A model generated the notes under the pieces. It searched no databases and was not told where the DNA came from. It saw only the letters and a program-made list of their open reading frames with translations. 64,000 nt of DNA from Aurelia coerulea (taxonomy: Eukaryota; Cnidaria; Scyphozoa; Semaeostomeae; Ulmaridae), in contig CM076955.1 in NCBI GenBank assembly GCA_039566865.1, positions 3,474,501-3,538,500 of the forward strand, given 5' to 3'. A program made the translations under genes and the position numbers. Position 1 is the first letter of the stretch; each line of letters opens with the position of its first letter. This document shows, in pieces, positions 47,452 through 58,724 of this stretch.

Positions 47452-50015
47452 ATGGCGGATAAAGACGACGAAATCGAAGTAATTGTTGAAGAAGAAGAAG
47501 ACACTTCATACAGGTATACAGCAAAGTTTTGTTAATGTGCAACTCATTTAATGTTCGACGATGTCTTGTCCAAGTAGCTTCTGCTGAGGTCAATATGGCT
47601 GGTTTTTCTGGAATCTTGCAGAGCAGAGATGGAGAAAGGAGGGCCTAAATTTCAGCTTAAATTTATCCAAATCTTTCAAGCATTACCAATTAGTTAGATC
47701 GGACTTAAAGGGAATATAAGCATATATCAGGCGCTTTCTATAAATAGATACACCAGAGCATGCGCATAGCAGTTGCATTCTAACTGTGCACGTGAAAGTG
47801 AGCTCTGCATTGCAAATTTGTAGTGCGAGGAGATTCTCGATATACTTTCCAATATTGTTACCCAGCAAGCAAGATTCCTTCTTTCTGACTGCGACGATTC
47901 TGAAGTAGTTTGCTCGAGTGAATCGAGATAAAAGAAGTGAGAAGGAAAGGTAATTTAGCTCCACTTACGTCTCAATGACCTAATCGTATGAGTTGTTTGT
48001 TGTTTGCCATCATTGTCGCGATCGATGGATCCAGTGTTTATATTAGGCCCGGCTCGGCTGCTTTGTTGAATGCTCACTATTTATCAGTATTTCTCCCGCA
48101 ACACTAGCCCTTTGTCCATAGCTTCCGTCATGCTAACTTTAGTGAAGATTCCCTTGTCTGAAGATACGTTTAGGCCCAATGAGATGTGCTTGTTTATCAT
48201 GTACCCATCCATTTCAGCAATTCATTCGTATCGTAAATGGACTCAAAGCGCTTCGATTTCTTCAGGACATCAAATTCTGCGGCTACAAGGTCTGCTTCAT
48301 CACGGTGGTCAATGAACAGGCAATATTTCTTTCCATTTCTTGTCCGTTTTGCCCCTTAGCGGATAGAGAAACAACGAAGCAACTCTTCCCCGCCATTACT
48401 GATCGCCCGTTACGTGCCCTCGTGCAGGCTAGGCTGCAGTGAAAGTGATCACGTGCAATGGTAGATAGCTTGTTGTGATTGGTTAAATTTGATTGACAGT
48501 TTAGGTCTTGTGGCTCGGAGCCACTTATATATGCTTATATTCCCTTTAATGCTTTTGAACGAAAAGAACTGAAAGCAAGAGATTAGAATTCAAACTAGAT
48601 GACAACAAAGAAAAGATTGGAAGTTTGCATATAAATAATATAAACAATGATATGATAAATAATATATTTGAATAATATGAACAATTCAAACTCATTCTGC
48701 GATCTTTCCAAAAGCATCTTCAACTTTGAGGGTGTCACATAACAAATGTGTGTAATTGCATCTGCAATAAGAAACTGCATTTGATTTGTACAATGTGCTA
48801 AAAAAATTCTGCTATTGAGAATTTCTTTCCGGGATTACAGAGTGTCTCAAAGATTTGGGGATTGAGATTCTCACCATTGGTGAGAATTCAAGAAAATGAT
48901 TTCAATGCCAGGGGAAGATTTTACAAAAATTGCACTGGGCTTTATCCCCCACTGCACCACTCAGTTGAGCTATGGGGTCTCAATCTTATTTTTTGCAAGG
49001 GTGGAAAAAATAGCGGACCACAGCACCAATGGTCCCAGAAAGTTTTCAGGTCACCAGAAAGAAATGAGAGAGGATTGCAAAGAAGAAGGAAAGGGATTCT
49101 AAAAGAAAAAAGGGGGAAATTAATTTTCTAACACAATGTAAACTTCCCAATTTTCTCTTTGCATTTCAAACAAGTCTCTGGAAATTTGACGTTGTTCAAC
49201 CAAAGGAAGCCACTGTTTCTACCACTGTTTTCAGACAAAGGAAGTTTTGAGTCACTGTTTATGACTCAGAAAGTAATCAGCTTAGAAAGTAACCAAATGT
49301 GCTAAAGTACAATTTATAATTGTGACTACAATTACAAATTTACAATTAACATTCAAAATCTTGTTAATGTATTATATACCATGACCTCTCACAAAGTGGA
49401 CTTTTTTGGCACATTTGGTTCTCGCAGAAATCTTTTCAAGAGTTTTTTGGTCCCAGAAATTATAATATTTTTTCCACCCTTGATTTTTTGAATTATCTTT
49501 TCAGAGAGTGGAGCCCAGTGCCAGAGCATGTTGTGATAAGGGAAGCTTTTGGGGAAGTTGAATATCTTGAAGAACAGTTAGAAGATGCTCTAGAAGACCA
49601 AGTTACATTTATTGTCATCGAGCCTGAACGCATTGGAAATGAAACCACAAAATGGATACAAATGGGGAATTTCTTACACAAGGCAGGAGTCCTTTCTGGT
49701 CTTACATGTCTAGCAACTGGTGTAATGTTTCCTCAAAGGTACAAAAACTATTTTTGCATTCCTCTTGGCATTGTTAGTTTGTCTAGTGTTACGCTGTACA
49801 GTGTGTCATGGCAATTTGACCCCTGCTGTAAATATCAAGTGGAGAATGACACAAGGACATTGGAAAAATTGCAATTAGAGAACCTGACCTCATCATCTGT
49901 TGTTGTTTTGAAAAGACGGGATGATAAATACAGGAAAAAACTTCATAACTTTGTTGCAATTTTAGTTGTTGGTTTCTTTAGTTGGAAAGTTTATAAATTG
50001 TATTCACATTGTTAG
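47452..50015 (+). CDS. TMEM11: Transmembrane protein 11, mitochondrial
   Basis: Two exons, 47452-47513 and 49505-50015, join in phase to 190 residues; the human protein is 192. Exon 1 encodes an acidic start (MADKDDEIEVIVEEEEDTSY). Exon 2 carries the family core: FIVIEPERIGNETTKWI, GNFLHKAG, the invariant SWQFDPCCKYQVE and the basic DDKYRKKLHN stretch. Hydrophobic segments flank the core (residues of about 80-98 and 104-122) and a short one closes the protein. TMEM11 is an inner-membrane protein that associates with MICOS and shapes cristae. An AATAAA signal at 50183-50188 lies about 170 bp after the stop. The intron holds an 837-bp TTAA-flanked element. Confidence 0.93.
47709..48545. mobile_element. 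TTAA-flanked element, AGGGAATATAAG ends
   Basis: AGGGAATATAAGCATATAT at the left and ATATATGCTTATATTCCCT at the right are perfect complements, each flanked by TTAA (47705-47708 and 48546-48549). This is the target signature of piggyBac and Kolobok elements. An open stretch on the minus strand near 48230-48350 reads KKYCLFIDHRDEADLVAAEF followed by DVLKKSKRFES, of unknown origin. No full transposase is present. It lies in the TMEM11 intron. Confidence 0.75.
48900..48978 (-). repeat. Possible tRNA-derived SINE head
   Basis: On the minus strand TAGCTCAACTGAGTGG (48957-48972) is a good tRNA A box, and GGCATTGAAATCA about 50 bases downstream could be a decayed B box. The sequence between about 48970 and 49060 resembles the reverse complement of 63800-63870, so a dispersed family exists. 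It lies in the TMEM11 intron. Confidence 0.4.
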
Positions 50016-51233
50016 TGCTACAAGATAATGTGGATTTGTCACAGTTTTGTGTACCCAAAGTGCCAAAAGGAACTTCGCATGTTTGAACATTTGTGAATTG
50101 GAATTCATGAATCAAAGTTTGGTTAAAGCCGAAAGGCTGTGGATATTTTGTCTATCCTTCTGGGCATTGAAAATGCAGGTAAAATAAAAAATTATGTTAT
50201 TTTGCAATGCTAGAAATCGTTCTAAATCGTTGGATAAGCTTACTGGGAATCTCCTCACTTAGAGTAGCATGCAGATACAATTTACATGAAGGATTACAAA
50301 TTGATCTTTGCAAAGGTATCAGATTATACACATTACTGTTTTTATAAAGATTCTTGAGGGGGATGAAATTTGTTTGGGTGAGGAGATGCCTTGTAGCGTT
50401 GATTTAGGGCTTCGTAAGCATCTTTTCCTGCCTTTCAATGTGACAGATTTTTTGTAAATTAAGTTTTACCAAATGTTTACAATGCACAGAAAAATAGAAC
50501 AAAAATCTCTAAACATTCTATTGAGCCTTTTGGGTATCAACCAAATTTTGATGAATTCCAATTCATGAACTATTTTCTGTATGAAAAATTTTCAAATACT
50601 GTGTGTGAAGTTCTACTTTGTGCAGCCTGTAGTATGCAGTATGTCTGTTCTGTACCTTGGCATATGACATAAATGACAGCACTCAAAATAATCAAATTCA
50701 ACCCAAAATTTAGCCCACCAACAAGCTCTGGAGAGGTTAACTGTAAGCTGTATAAATTGTAGGTGTAGCTTAGTATATGTAGTGCTGCGTGGTAGGAGCA
50801 GGTTGTTGTTGTTAAGACCAGTAAGAATTGCCTCTATTCTAGAGTCTATGCTCCCTCAGTTGTGTTTCAGATTTTGTCCATGTTGAATTGTCGAGCCCAT
50901 CCAGACTGCAGAGTATGGCAGTTGTTAATGAGATCTTGGGTTAGCAGAGCCAGTTTTCTTTTGTTCTCAATGTTAATTTTGAATATACCTAAATGTTCTT
51001 CTTGGGTGTGCAAGTGCCATACTCTGAGCTTGATATTAGCATTACTATCTTCATATTTTGGAAGCTTTAAAATGATAGTATAGTCATGAAGCACATTTGA
51101 CGAAACAAGAATTCTTGACATCATGATATGGATTCTTGACACATTGCTAAACAAGGGCCATAAAGTGTCTATTTCAAGCAGCCTGCCTTGCACGCACCAC
51201 CTCTTGCTTGGCCTTTGTATTTGCCATTTTCAT
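50016..51233. other. TMEM11 3' flank, intergenic
   Basis: It holds the probable TMEM11 3' UTR with AATAAA at 50183. Beyond about 50250 no gene or clear repeat was recognised. The minus-strand open frame at 50867-51193 has no known domain. Confidence 0.4.
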
Positions 51234-51242
51234 GGCCCATGA

Positions 51243-51835
51243 AACAAGGACAGATTTTGTAGACAATAGCACAAGTTGCTTTTGATTGACACTGCAATTC
51301 AAAGCGATTTGTGATAGCGGACAAAGGAAATTCTCTCAACCAGTAATTCAAAAGAAACAAAGCTGCAAAAGTTTCTCTGAAACCCAAGTAGCTAGCGCTC
51401 TTGTTGTACATTCCAGAAATAGTTTTTAAGAGAAAGCATGAGCAAAAACTGAAAGAAGAAGAATATATCTACACATCTGCCTCAGGCATTTTATTTATTT
51501 GGTTCAAAACCCGATTGGGAGGCGATTCAATTCTCCTATTTTTTGGGTGTAAATTAAAACACTTACTGCTCATCTTCTGACCCAAAGAAATAAAATGCCC
51601 AAGGTAGATGTGTAGATATATCCTTCTTCTTTCAATGTATGCTCAAGTTTGCTCTTAAAAACAATATCTGGAATGAGCGTGATAGCTACCTGGGTTTCAG
51701 AAAAAACTTTTGCGGCTTTGCTTGTTTTCAAATACTGGTTGAGAAAATTTCCTTTGTCTGCAATCACTAATCACTTTGAATTCAGGTGTCAACAAAAGCA
51801 ACTCATGCTATTGTCTTACAAAATCTGTCCTTGTT
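51243..51835. mobile_element. Foldback element E, complete, 9-bp target duplication
   Basis: The ends are AACAAGGACAGATTTTGTAG and TTACAAAATCTGTCCTTGTT, with arms of about 270 bp each. The centre contains GATTGGGAGGCGATTCAATT. It is flanked by GGCCCATGA (51234-51242) and GGCCCATAA (51836-51844), a 9-bp duplication with one mismatch. It is the clearest member of the family. Confidence 0.8.
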
Positions 51836-52365
51836 GGCCCATAAAAATGGTGACAACAAAGGCCAGCCAAGAGATGGCACGTGCAAAGCATGCTGATTGA
51901 AACGGACCCACTAAGAAGAAGATACTTTCTCAAGAATTCTTTGGTAGGAAACAGTTTTCATGTGTGCAAGTCATGTTATCTGTTTCATAAACATTGACAG
52001 CCATATTTTGTTAAGTAACTGGAGTAGTATTTTGAATGTTAAAACCAGAAATTATTATCCAAGTTTAGTTCAGTTGTTTGAAATGCAAAGTAGATATTTG
52101 TGACCAGTTGGAAATAGCTTTTTAGAGAAATTTACAATTTTGAAGAATCTGTTTATATTCAACATAAATATTTTCTTTTGCAAATGCGGTACACAAATAA
52201 CTACTGTAAAATGAAAGTAATTCTGCGTTTGAACAAAACCAGCTATTCTCTTAAACATAACATAATTTGACAAACAGTAAATTTAGCTGAAAGTAAACAG
52301 CCTTTATGTTCATTACCAGATGGATATTTTATGGCACTCTGCTAATTTGAGGAAGTGGTTAAATT

Positions 52366-53388
52366 TACCTTCCATGTGTCTCAGAGAAAGTTTACAGATT
52401 TGTTAAGGTCCAGCAATATGCCTCAATAATTAACTTGAACATAGATACCTTGTTGTTGGTATTGGTGCTCTGAGAGCAGGACTACTGTATCAATCACAAA
52501 AGTTCAAATTTCCATCCACCTGTACAAAAATACAAGGCTAAACTGGGCCTTGTACAGGCCAAGTTTTAGCCTTGTAGAGGGGATTATGACCTTGTTATGA
52601 CCTTGTACTAACCTTGGAAGAAAATTACAAGGCTATCAGTAAGGTTCCAAGTTGCAACCAGTCTAACACAAGGCTTCTACAAAGCTAATTAGCATTTTTC
52701 AAGCCATTTACAAGGTTACAGCAAGGCTATTCCAGGCTATAACAAGGTTACAAGGCCATAACTACAAGGCTTGTACATGGCTATTACATGGCCTTGTATT
52801 TTCGTACAGGCACTTCCACCAGCCTAAGCCAATTCTTGAAGCACATTGAATAAATCAATGATAATAGCCTTTGATGAAAATTGAAAATATTATATCTTAT
52901 TGCATTCTGTTTGCAAGGAGTCACCCATTGTGCAGTTCTTAAATTGTGCTTTAATTTTAGTTTTTGATTTTGATGAGTTACAAGACTTTTCTAAGGCCAA
53001 AACACCAAAGCTGTGGTTTGGGAGTAGATGCATGTTTGAGCTTTCAAGGTTGATATTTCTGTTTTCAAAGCACCAATCCCAACAATATGAGGTACTGTAC
53101 CTATGTTCAAGTTAATTATGGAGGAACATTTTGAGAGTGATCAGCCATTGGTTAAAGCTAATTTCTAATAGCAAACAATTTCTAATCGCTAAAGATGGCA
53201 CAGTGAGGAACTCTTTACCAAGAAGGTGCTTTGCATTCGAATTATGAATCCTTAACGATTCTATAGGAATTTGATTAAAGAACGCACTGCATCTCGGTAA
53301 AGAGTTCCTCACCAACATCTGTAGCGTAATCGCCATTGCTGGGACCAACCAAATCTCTATACTGAACGTTTTTCTGGGACACCCGGTA
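52366..53388. mobile_element. TACCGGG-family element of about 1 kb, interrupted
   Basis: The right end GTTTTTCTGGGACACCCGGTA is intact. The left end (TACCTTCCATGTGTCTCAG) is decayed, but the next 35 bases match the 10274 element. AACTTGAACATAGATACCTTG follows at 52432. A different element (52519-52810) is inserted in it. Without that insert the length would be about 730 bp. An internal palindrome, GAGGAACTCTTTACC and GGTAAAGAGTTCCTC, lies at about 53203-53311. Confidence 0.6.
52519..52810. mobile_element. CTGTAC...AATACAAGG element, copy 2, nested
   Basis: CCTGTACAAAAATACAAGGC and GCCTTGTATTTTCGTACAGG are inverted ends. The interior is dense in ACAAGGC and GCCTTGT words in both orientations. 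It splits the surrounding TACCGGG-family element. The sibling copy is at 21251-21513. Confidence 0.75.
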
Positions 53389-53529
53389 TTTGCTTAAACT
53401 ACAACTCGTAAGCTTCTGTTCAAAAACCTGTGGACAAACACCCTTTCTGAGGTTGTTAAGAGATAATTCTTGGATATGTGTTGAGATAAACCAAGCATTA
53501 GTTATGACATGCCATCGTCATCATCATAA

Positions 53530-56500
53530 TCATGACTTTAGCACCAAAGAGTAAAGTTTCACAATTTCCTTGTTGTAATCTGTCTCAGGTGTCTCAAGGA
53601 TCATTGGAATGTTATTGAATCTTGAATCATTCATCAAGGCTTTAAAACCTCTAATTCCAATCTTTCCTTTGCCGATGTTCTCATGCCTATCCAGATTACA
53701 ACCGCACAAACCTTTTGAGTCATTCAGATGGACAGCTTTTAGGTACTGCATGCCAATCACTTCATTAAATATATCCATGGTATGATCTAATGCTTCTTTC
53801 CCTGACATGTCATACCCAGCAGCATGAGCATGGCAAGTGTCAAAGCATACCCCAATCCTGGATTTATCTTCAACTTTGTCAATGATTGCCTTTAGCTCTT
53901 CAAATTTACCACCAATCTGGAAAGAATTTGAAAATATATTATAAAGGGTGTTTTGAAATAAAAACATGGCTTGACAGTGAAGTGAAATTGTAGTTTTTAG
54001 ACCTGGGATCGTAGAGGTTGACTTAGTCAGCACGCACATATATTTTCTTTTAGCTGTTTTCATTTTCTCTCATACTAGCAATAACTGTCCAACTCATGAG
54101 TGGCACTGAGACATGCATAGTGATTCTAATAATTGAATGAATACCACAGTATTTATGATTCAGGAAGACTTAAATGGCTCTATTTTATCCATGGATTACC
54201 CAAATCACCCGAGTTAAATATGTCAGATGAAATTATACAATGTTAATTTTGCTGATGGCGACACAAAGTACTGGCCTTGTGCACATACAGTAAACATGAC
54301 ACAATTTCTCAAGAATCCTTACAAACACTTTAGAATTTTAAAGGAATTCTTCACATTTTGATGAGAATCTTGAATGGTATTAAAGTCAGAATTTCAAAAT
54401 AAATGAGAGTTCTTGGAAATAATAATATTCTCAAGAATGCTGAAAGAGTCATACAGTAGTGTCCTTTGTGGGTATGCTGCAATTCCAGACCGTCTGAAAA
54501 TCAAATTTGGCCAAAATGGAAAATATAAATCCCCACTGTGGTAGTTAAACTGATATTATTATTATTTATTTATTTAAAGTTGGATTGCCTAACGGAATAG
54601 CTAAATGCTAATTGAGGCCAACTAAAGTACAGTAGAAGCCCTTAGCAAATATTGAGTTGTTTTGAGTATGATTTGAGTATGTTTGAGAGCTTGATTCAAG
54701 TTGATTTGAGTATGTTTGAGAGCTTGATTCAAGTTGATTTGAATATGTTTGAGAGCTTGATTCAAGTTGATATGAGTATGTTTGAGAGCTTGATTCAAGT
54801 TGAGAGCTTGATTCAAGTTGATTTGAATATGTTTGAGAGCTTGATTCAAGTTGATTTGAATATGTTTGAGAGCTTGATTCAAGTTGATATGAGTATGTTT
54901 GAGAGCTTGATTCAAGTTGATTTAAGCATGTTTGAGAGCTTGATTCAAGTTGATTTGACATGTTTGAGAGCTTGATTCAAGTTGATTTGAGTATGTTTGA
55001 GAGCTTGATTCAAGTTGATTTGAATATATTTGAGAGCTTGATTCAAGTTGATATGAGTATATTTGAGAGCTTGATTCAAGTTGATTTGAATATGTTTGAG
55101 AGCTTGATTCAAGTTGATTTGAATATTTTTGAGAGCTTGATTCAAGTTGATTTGAATATGTTTGAGAGCTTGATTCAAGTTGATATGAGTATGTTTGAGA
55201 GCTTGATTCAAGTTGATTTAAGCATGTTTGAGAGCTTGATTCAAGTTGATATGAGTATGTTTGAGAGCTTGATTCAAGTTGATATGAGTATGTTTGAGAG
55301 CTTGATTCAAGTTGATTTGAGTATGTTTGAGAGCTTGATTCAAGTTGATTTGAATATATTTGAGAGCTTGATTCAAGTTGATTTGAGTATGTTTGAGAGC
55401 TTGATTCAAGTTGATTTGAGTATGTTTGAGAGCTTGATTCAAGTTGATTTGAGTATGTTTGAGAGCTTGATTCAAGTTGATATGAGTATGTTTGAGAGCT
55501 TGATTCAAGTTGATATGAGTATGTTTGAGAGCTTGATTCAAGTTGATATGAGTATGTTTGAGAGCTTGATTCAAGTTGATTTGAGTATGTTTGAGAGCTT
55601 GATTCAAGTTGATTTGAGTATGTTTGAGAGCTTGATTCAAGTTGATTTGAGTATGTTTGAGAGCTTGATTCAAGTTGATTTGAGTATGTTTGAGAGCTTG
55701 ATTCAAGTTGATTTGAGTATGTTTGAGAGCTTGATTCAAGTTGATTTGAGTATGTTTGAGAGCTTGATTCAAGTTGATATGAGTATGTTTGAGAGCTTGA
55801 TTCAAGTTGATATGAGTATGTTTGAGAGCTTGATTCAAGTTGATATGAGTATATTTGAGAGCTTGATTCAAGTTGATTTGAGTATGTTTGAGAGCTTGAT
55901 TCAAGTTGATTTGAGTATGTTTGAGAGCTTGATTCAAGTTGATATGAGTATGTTTGAGAGCTTGATTCAAGTTGATTTGAGTATGTTTGAGAGCTTGATT
56001 CAAGTTGATATGAGTATGTTTGAGAGCTTGATTCAAGTTGATTTGAGTATGTTTGAGAGCTTGATTCAAGTTGATTTGAGTATGTTTGAGAGCTTGATTC
56101 AAGTTGATTTGAGTATGTTTGAGAGCTTGATTCAAGTTGATTTGAGTATGTTTGAGAGCTTGATTCAAGTTGATTTGAGTATGTTTGAGAGCTTGATTCA
56201 AGTTGATTTGAGTATGTTTGAGAGCTTGATTCAAGTTGATTTGAGTATGTTTGAGAGCTTGATTCAAGTTGATTTGAGTATGTTTGAGAGCTTGATTCAA
56301 GTTGATTTGAGTATGTTTGAGAGCTTGATTCAAGTTGATATGAGTATGTTTGAGAGCTTGATTCAAGTTGATTTGAGTATGTTTGAGAGCTTGATTCAAG
56401 TTGATTTGAGTATGTTTGAGAGCTTGATTCAAGTTGATTTGAGTATGTTTGAGAGCTTGATTCAAGTTGATTTGAGTATGTTTGAGAGCTTGATTCAAGT

Positions 56501-58083
56501 TGATTTGAGTATGTTTGAGAGCTTGATTCAAGTAAGAAGTTAGAACCGCTTGCACCAGCTGCAGTATGGCTGAACTGAAGGCAAACTAGCTTGGCAGTAT
56601 GTACTTTGAGAATAATTCTAGCATGGAATTATTGTCAAGCTTGATCAAGCTCTAATCATATGTTGTACAAACTGGCCAAAATTGCTTCAACATGGTCAAA
56701 TCAAGCTCCTTCAAGCAAAAATCATGCTTTTGCCAAGCTTGCGCAAGCTTGTTGCAAGCTGAACTTTTTCTTAAGGGCTTTTGGTAGTTAAACTGATAGA
56801 AGGGTTTGACTTCAGTCAGTTGATTTGTACTGTATTTTAGTTTAATGACTGCAGTGTGGATCAATATATATTCTGCTCAGGGCAAATTGATTTTCAGCCA
56901 GTCTGAAATTACAATGTGCCTGCAAAGGACCCTACTGTAGGTGACAATGGCCCTTTCTGAGTTCTTGACAACGTTTATGTGCGCAAAAACCTGCACTCTT
57001 GGTTAGAATACTCACTGTGTGACCTTGACAACACATATTCTCAATCAATGTAACAACAAATTTTGTTTCCCTGTGAGCATCATTAATACTCTTGGCAATT
57101 CTCTCTACTCCCTCATCAACTGATATCTTGCCACAAGTAGAACCTGGATGAAAATTATATAGTGTGAGGCCCAATTTTTCACATCTTTTCAGCTCATCAA
57201 TCAATGTTTCTCTACTCTTTTGTAATGCGTCATCGTCAGGAGAGGCACAGTTCATTAAATAGATACCATGTGGCAGAATTACATCTGGGGAATAATTTGC
57301 ATCAGTATAAGCCTTCTTGAATTTATCTGCGTCTTCATCACTCAATGGTTTACTTGCCCATTGCCTTTGGTTTCTTAAAAATAATCCAAATGCTTTTGCA
57401 TCCATTCTTAGGGCATTTTCAACTGCGTTGTGTAGACCTCCTGACATGGACACATGAACACCAACTTTTTTTGAAGGTCCATCAATTTGTGCTGCTTTCC
57501 TGTCAGATCCTTCTTCTTTCGCATCCATGTTGTTCATTTGTTCCACTCCATTTGTGGCATTCTGTACCGCCTCATCACAGGAGGCAGGGACTTTCTGTCC
57601 TGCAGCGTTCCACCCTTGTGATACTTCTTCCTTCACACCCATTGCACTCGTTTGTTGCACCCCAACCACATCGTTTGATGTGTGTACTTTCTCTTCGTGG
57701 ATGTGGGAGGTTTCAACCTTTGCTGTGCCTTTCCTCCCTCGTGTTGTCTTTATTTTATCCTTCCCAACTGCCTTTTTGCCTCCTTTTTTCAATGTGTCTC
57801 CATCCTTCTGAGCAGCCTTTGCAATTTCTTTTTTTGTTTTCTTTCCTTGGCCTGCTACCACTACCAGCCCCCTCTTCGTCTCTTTAGACTTCGAGATACC
57901 CGCCCCTTTCTTCTTGTTTACCTTCACATCAGCTGTTCTTTCTTCTTTCTTGGGTCGGCCCCGCTTTCTTGGTGGTTGAGCAGCAGAATTTTTATCGGCA
58001 TCTTCCTCTTTCTTCCCACCTCTTTTCTTTATTTGTGGACTAGGTTTAGATCGTGGCCTACCCATTTTGTCACTTCTTCCCAT
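53530..58083 (-). CDS. Endonuclease IV (AP endonuclease, Nfo/APN1 type)
   Basis: Two minus-strand exons, 57016-58083 and 53530-53916, join in phase to 484 residues. Residues 1 to about 200 are a Lys/Glu-rich extension with an AT-hook-like PRKRGRPKK (residues 38-46) and several basic patches that could serve nuclear or nucleolar import. Residues 206-484 are the TIM-barrel endonuclease IV. All nine expected zinc ligands are visible: His272, His312, Glu348, Asp382, His385, His419, Asp432, His434 and Glu464, in motifs LPHG, YNFHPGS, IEN, FDTCHA, HLND, DRH and ILET. The enzyme cuts DNA 5' to abasic sites and removes blocked 3' ends. The first in-frame ATG is at 58083; the ATG at 58065 (MGRPRSK) is an alternative. 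The intron carries the 33-bp satellite. Vertebrates have lost this family. Confidence 0.95.
54664..56532. repeat. 33-bp satellite array of about 57 units
   Basis: The unit on the plus strand is ATGTTTGAGAGCTTGATTCA followed by AGTTGATTTGAGT. Because 33 is divisible by three and the unit lacks stops in these frames, both strands stay open. The plus strand reads MFESLIQVDLS repeated (527 codons from 54960), and the minus strand QALKHTQINLN repeated. Each unit holds an 11-bp near-palindrome CTTGATTCAAG. Variants GATATGAG, GAATATG and ATATTTG are common in the left third, while the right end is almost uniform. One unit near 54800 is shortened by 12 bp. The array fills most of the endonuclease IV intron. 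Confidence 0.95.
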
Positions 58084-58298
58084 GTGATAAATTTCGCCAC
58101 GTGATAAATTTCGCGCCAAATTGCAACCTCCTTTCAATAATTAAATCTCGACCTCATGATTTAGCACAGGGAAACGGGGGAAACGGAAAACCAGACCAGG
58201 ATTTCTACTTATATGTAAAACACGTATGTAACACGGGTCAGACAAACAAAGGAGAATAAAGTTAATAAATATAGTAAGTACATTTGCTTAGCAGGAAT

Positions 58299-58446
58299 TA
58301 TTAAAAAAATTATGTTCACTATTATTTCTATTTTTCAAGAATTAATAAAAGGGGGGTTGGAATAAAAGTGGGGGGGGGGGTTGGAAAATTTTTCAAAAAT
58401 TAATAAGCGGGGGGGGGGGACGATTATTCGGTACTTGAGAGTAATA
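58299..58446. mobile_element. Right half of the TCAAGTACCGAATAA element
   Basis: It shares TTATGTTCACTAT, TTTTTCAAGAATTAATAAAAGG, the G tracts and the end GACGATTATTCGGTACTTGA with 18510-18818. The left half is absent. It lies about 220-360 bp upstream of the endonuclease IV start. Confidence 0.6.
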
Positions 58447-58480
58447 ATTAATCAAAATTGATGACATTTTTTTTCATTAA

Positions 58481-58718
58481 AGAGCCATTGTCACCCAGAG
58501 TTCTTTGCGGCCACGCTGAAATTACATCAAACTGTCTGAAGAATAAATTTGGCCTGAGCAGAAACGATGGATCGACACTACAGCAGTTACCTGACAGAAA
58601 AATCAACTGTTCGGTCCGTTCAAGTACTGCAGTATATTTTCAGTTTCGGCCAAACTTGATTTTCAAACCGTCTGAAATTGCAGCTTGCCTGCAAAAGACC
58701 CTGGGAGACGAGGGCTCT
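58481..58718. mobile_element. TTAA-flanked element, AGAGCC ends
   Basis: AGAGCCATTGTC at the left and GAGGGCTCT at the right form short imperfect ends flanked by TTAA on both sides (58477-58480 and 58719-58722). Inside, CTGTCTGAAGAATAAATTTGGC faces GCCAAACTTGATTTTCAAAC. Pieces of the same family lie in the endonuclease IV intron near 54484-54520 and 56895-56960. Confidence 0.6.
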
Positions 58719-58724
58719 TTAACG

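Noticed and set aside
47012..47593. 193-codon minus-strand open frame
   Set aside because: Most of it translates the internal tandem units of an inverted-repeat element and the rest overlaps the first exon of TMEM11 on the other strand.
54960..56543. 527-codon plus-strand frame and 445-codon minus-strand frame as protein-coding genes
   Set aside because: Both are direct consequences of a 33-bp tandem repeat lacking stops. The array lies wholly inside the endonuclease IV intron, and no unique coding sequence is attached at either end.
57345..57887. 180-codon plus-strand frame rich in Leu, Pro and Ser
   Set aside because: It is the complement of the Lys-rich first exon of endonuclease IV, whose codon pattern leaves the opposite strand open.
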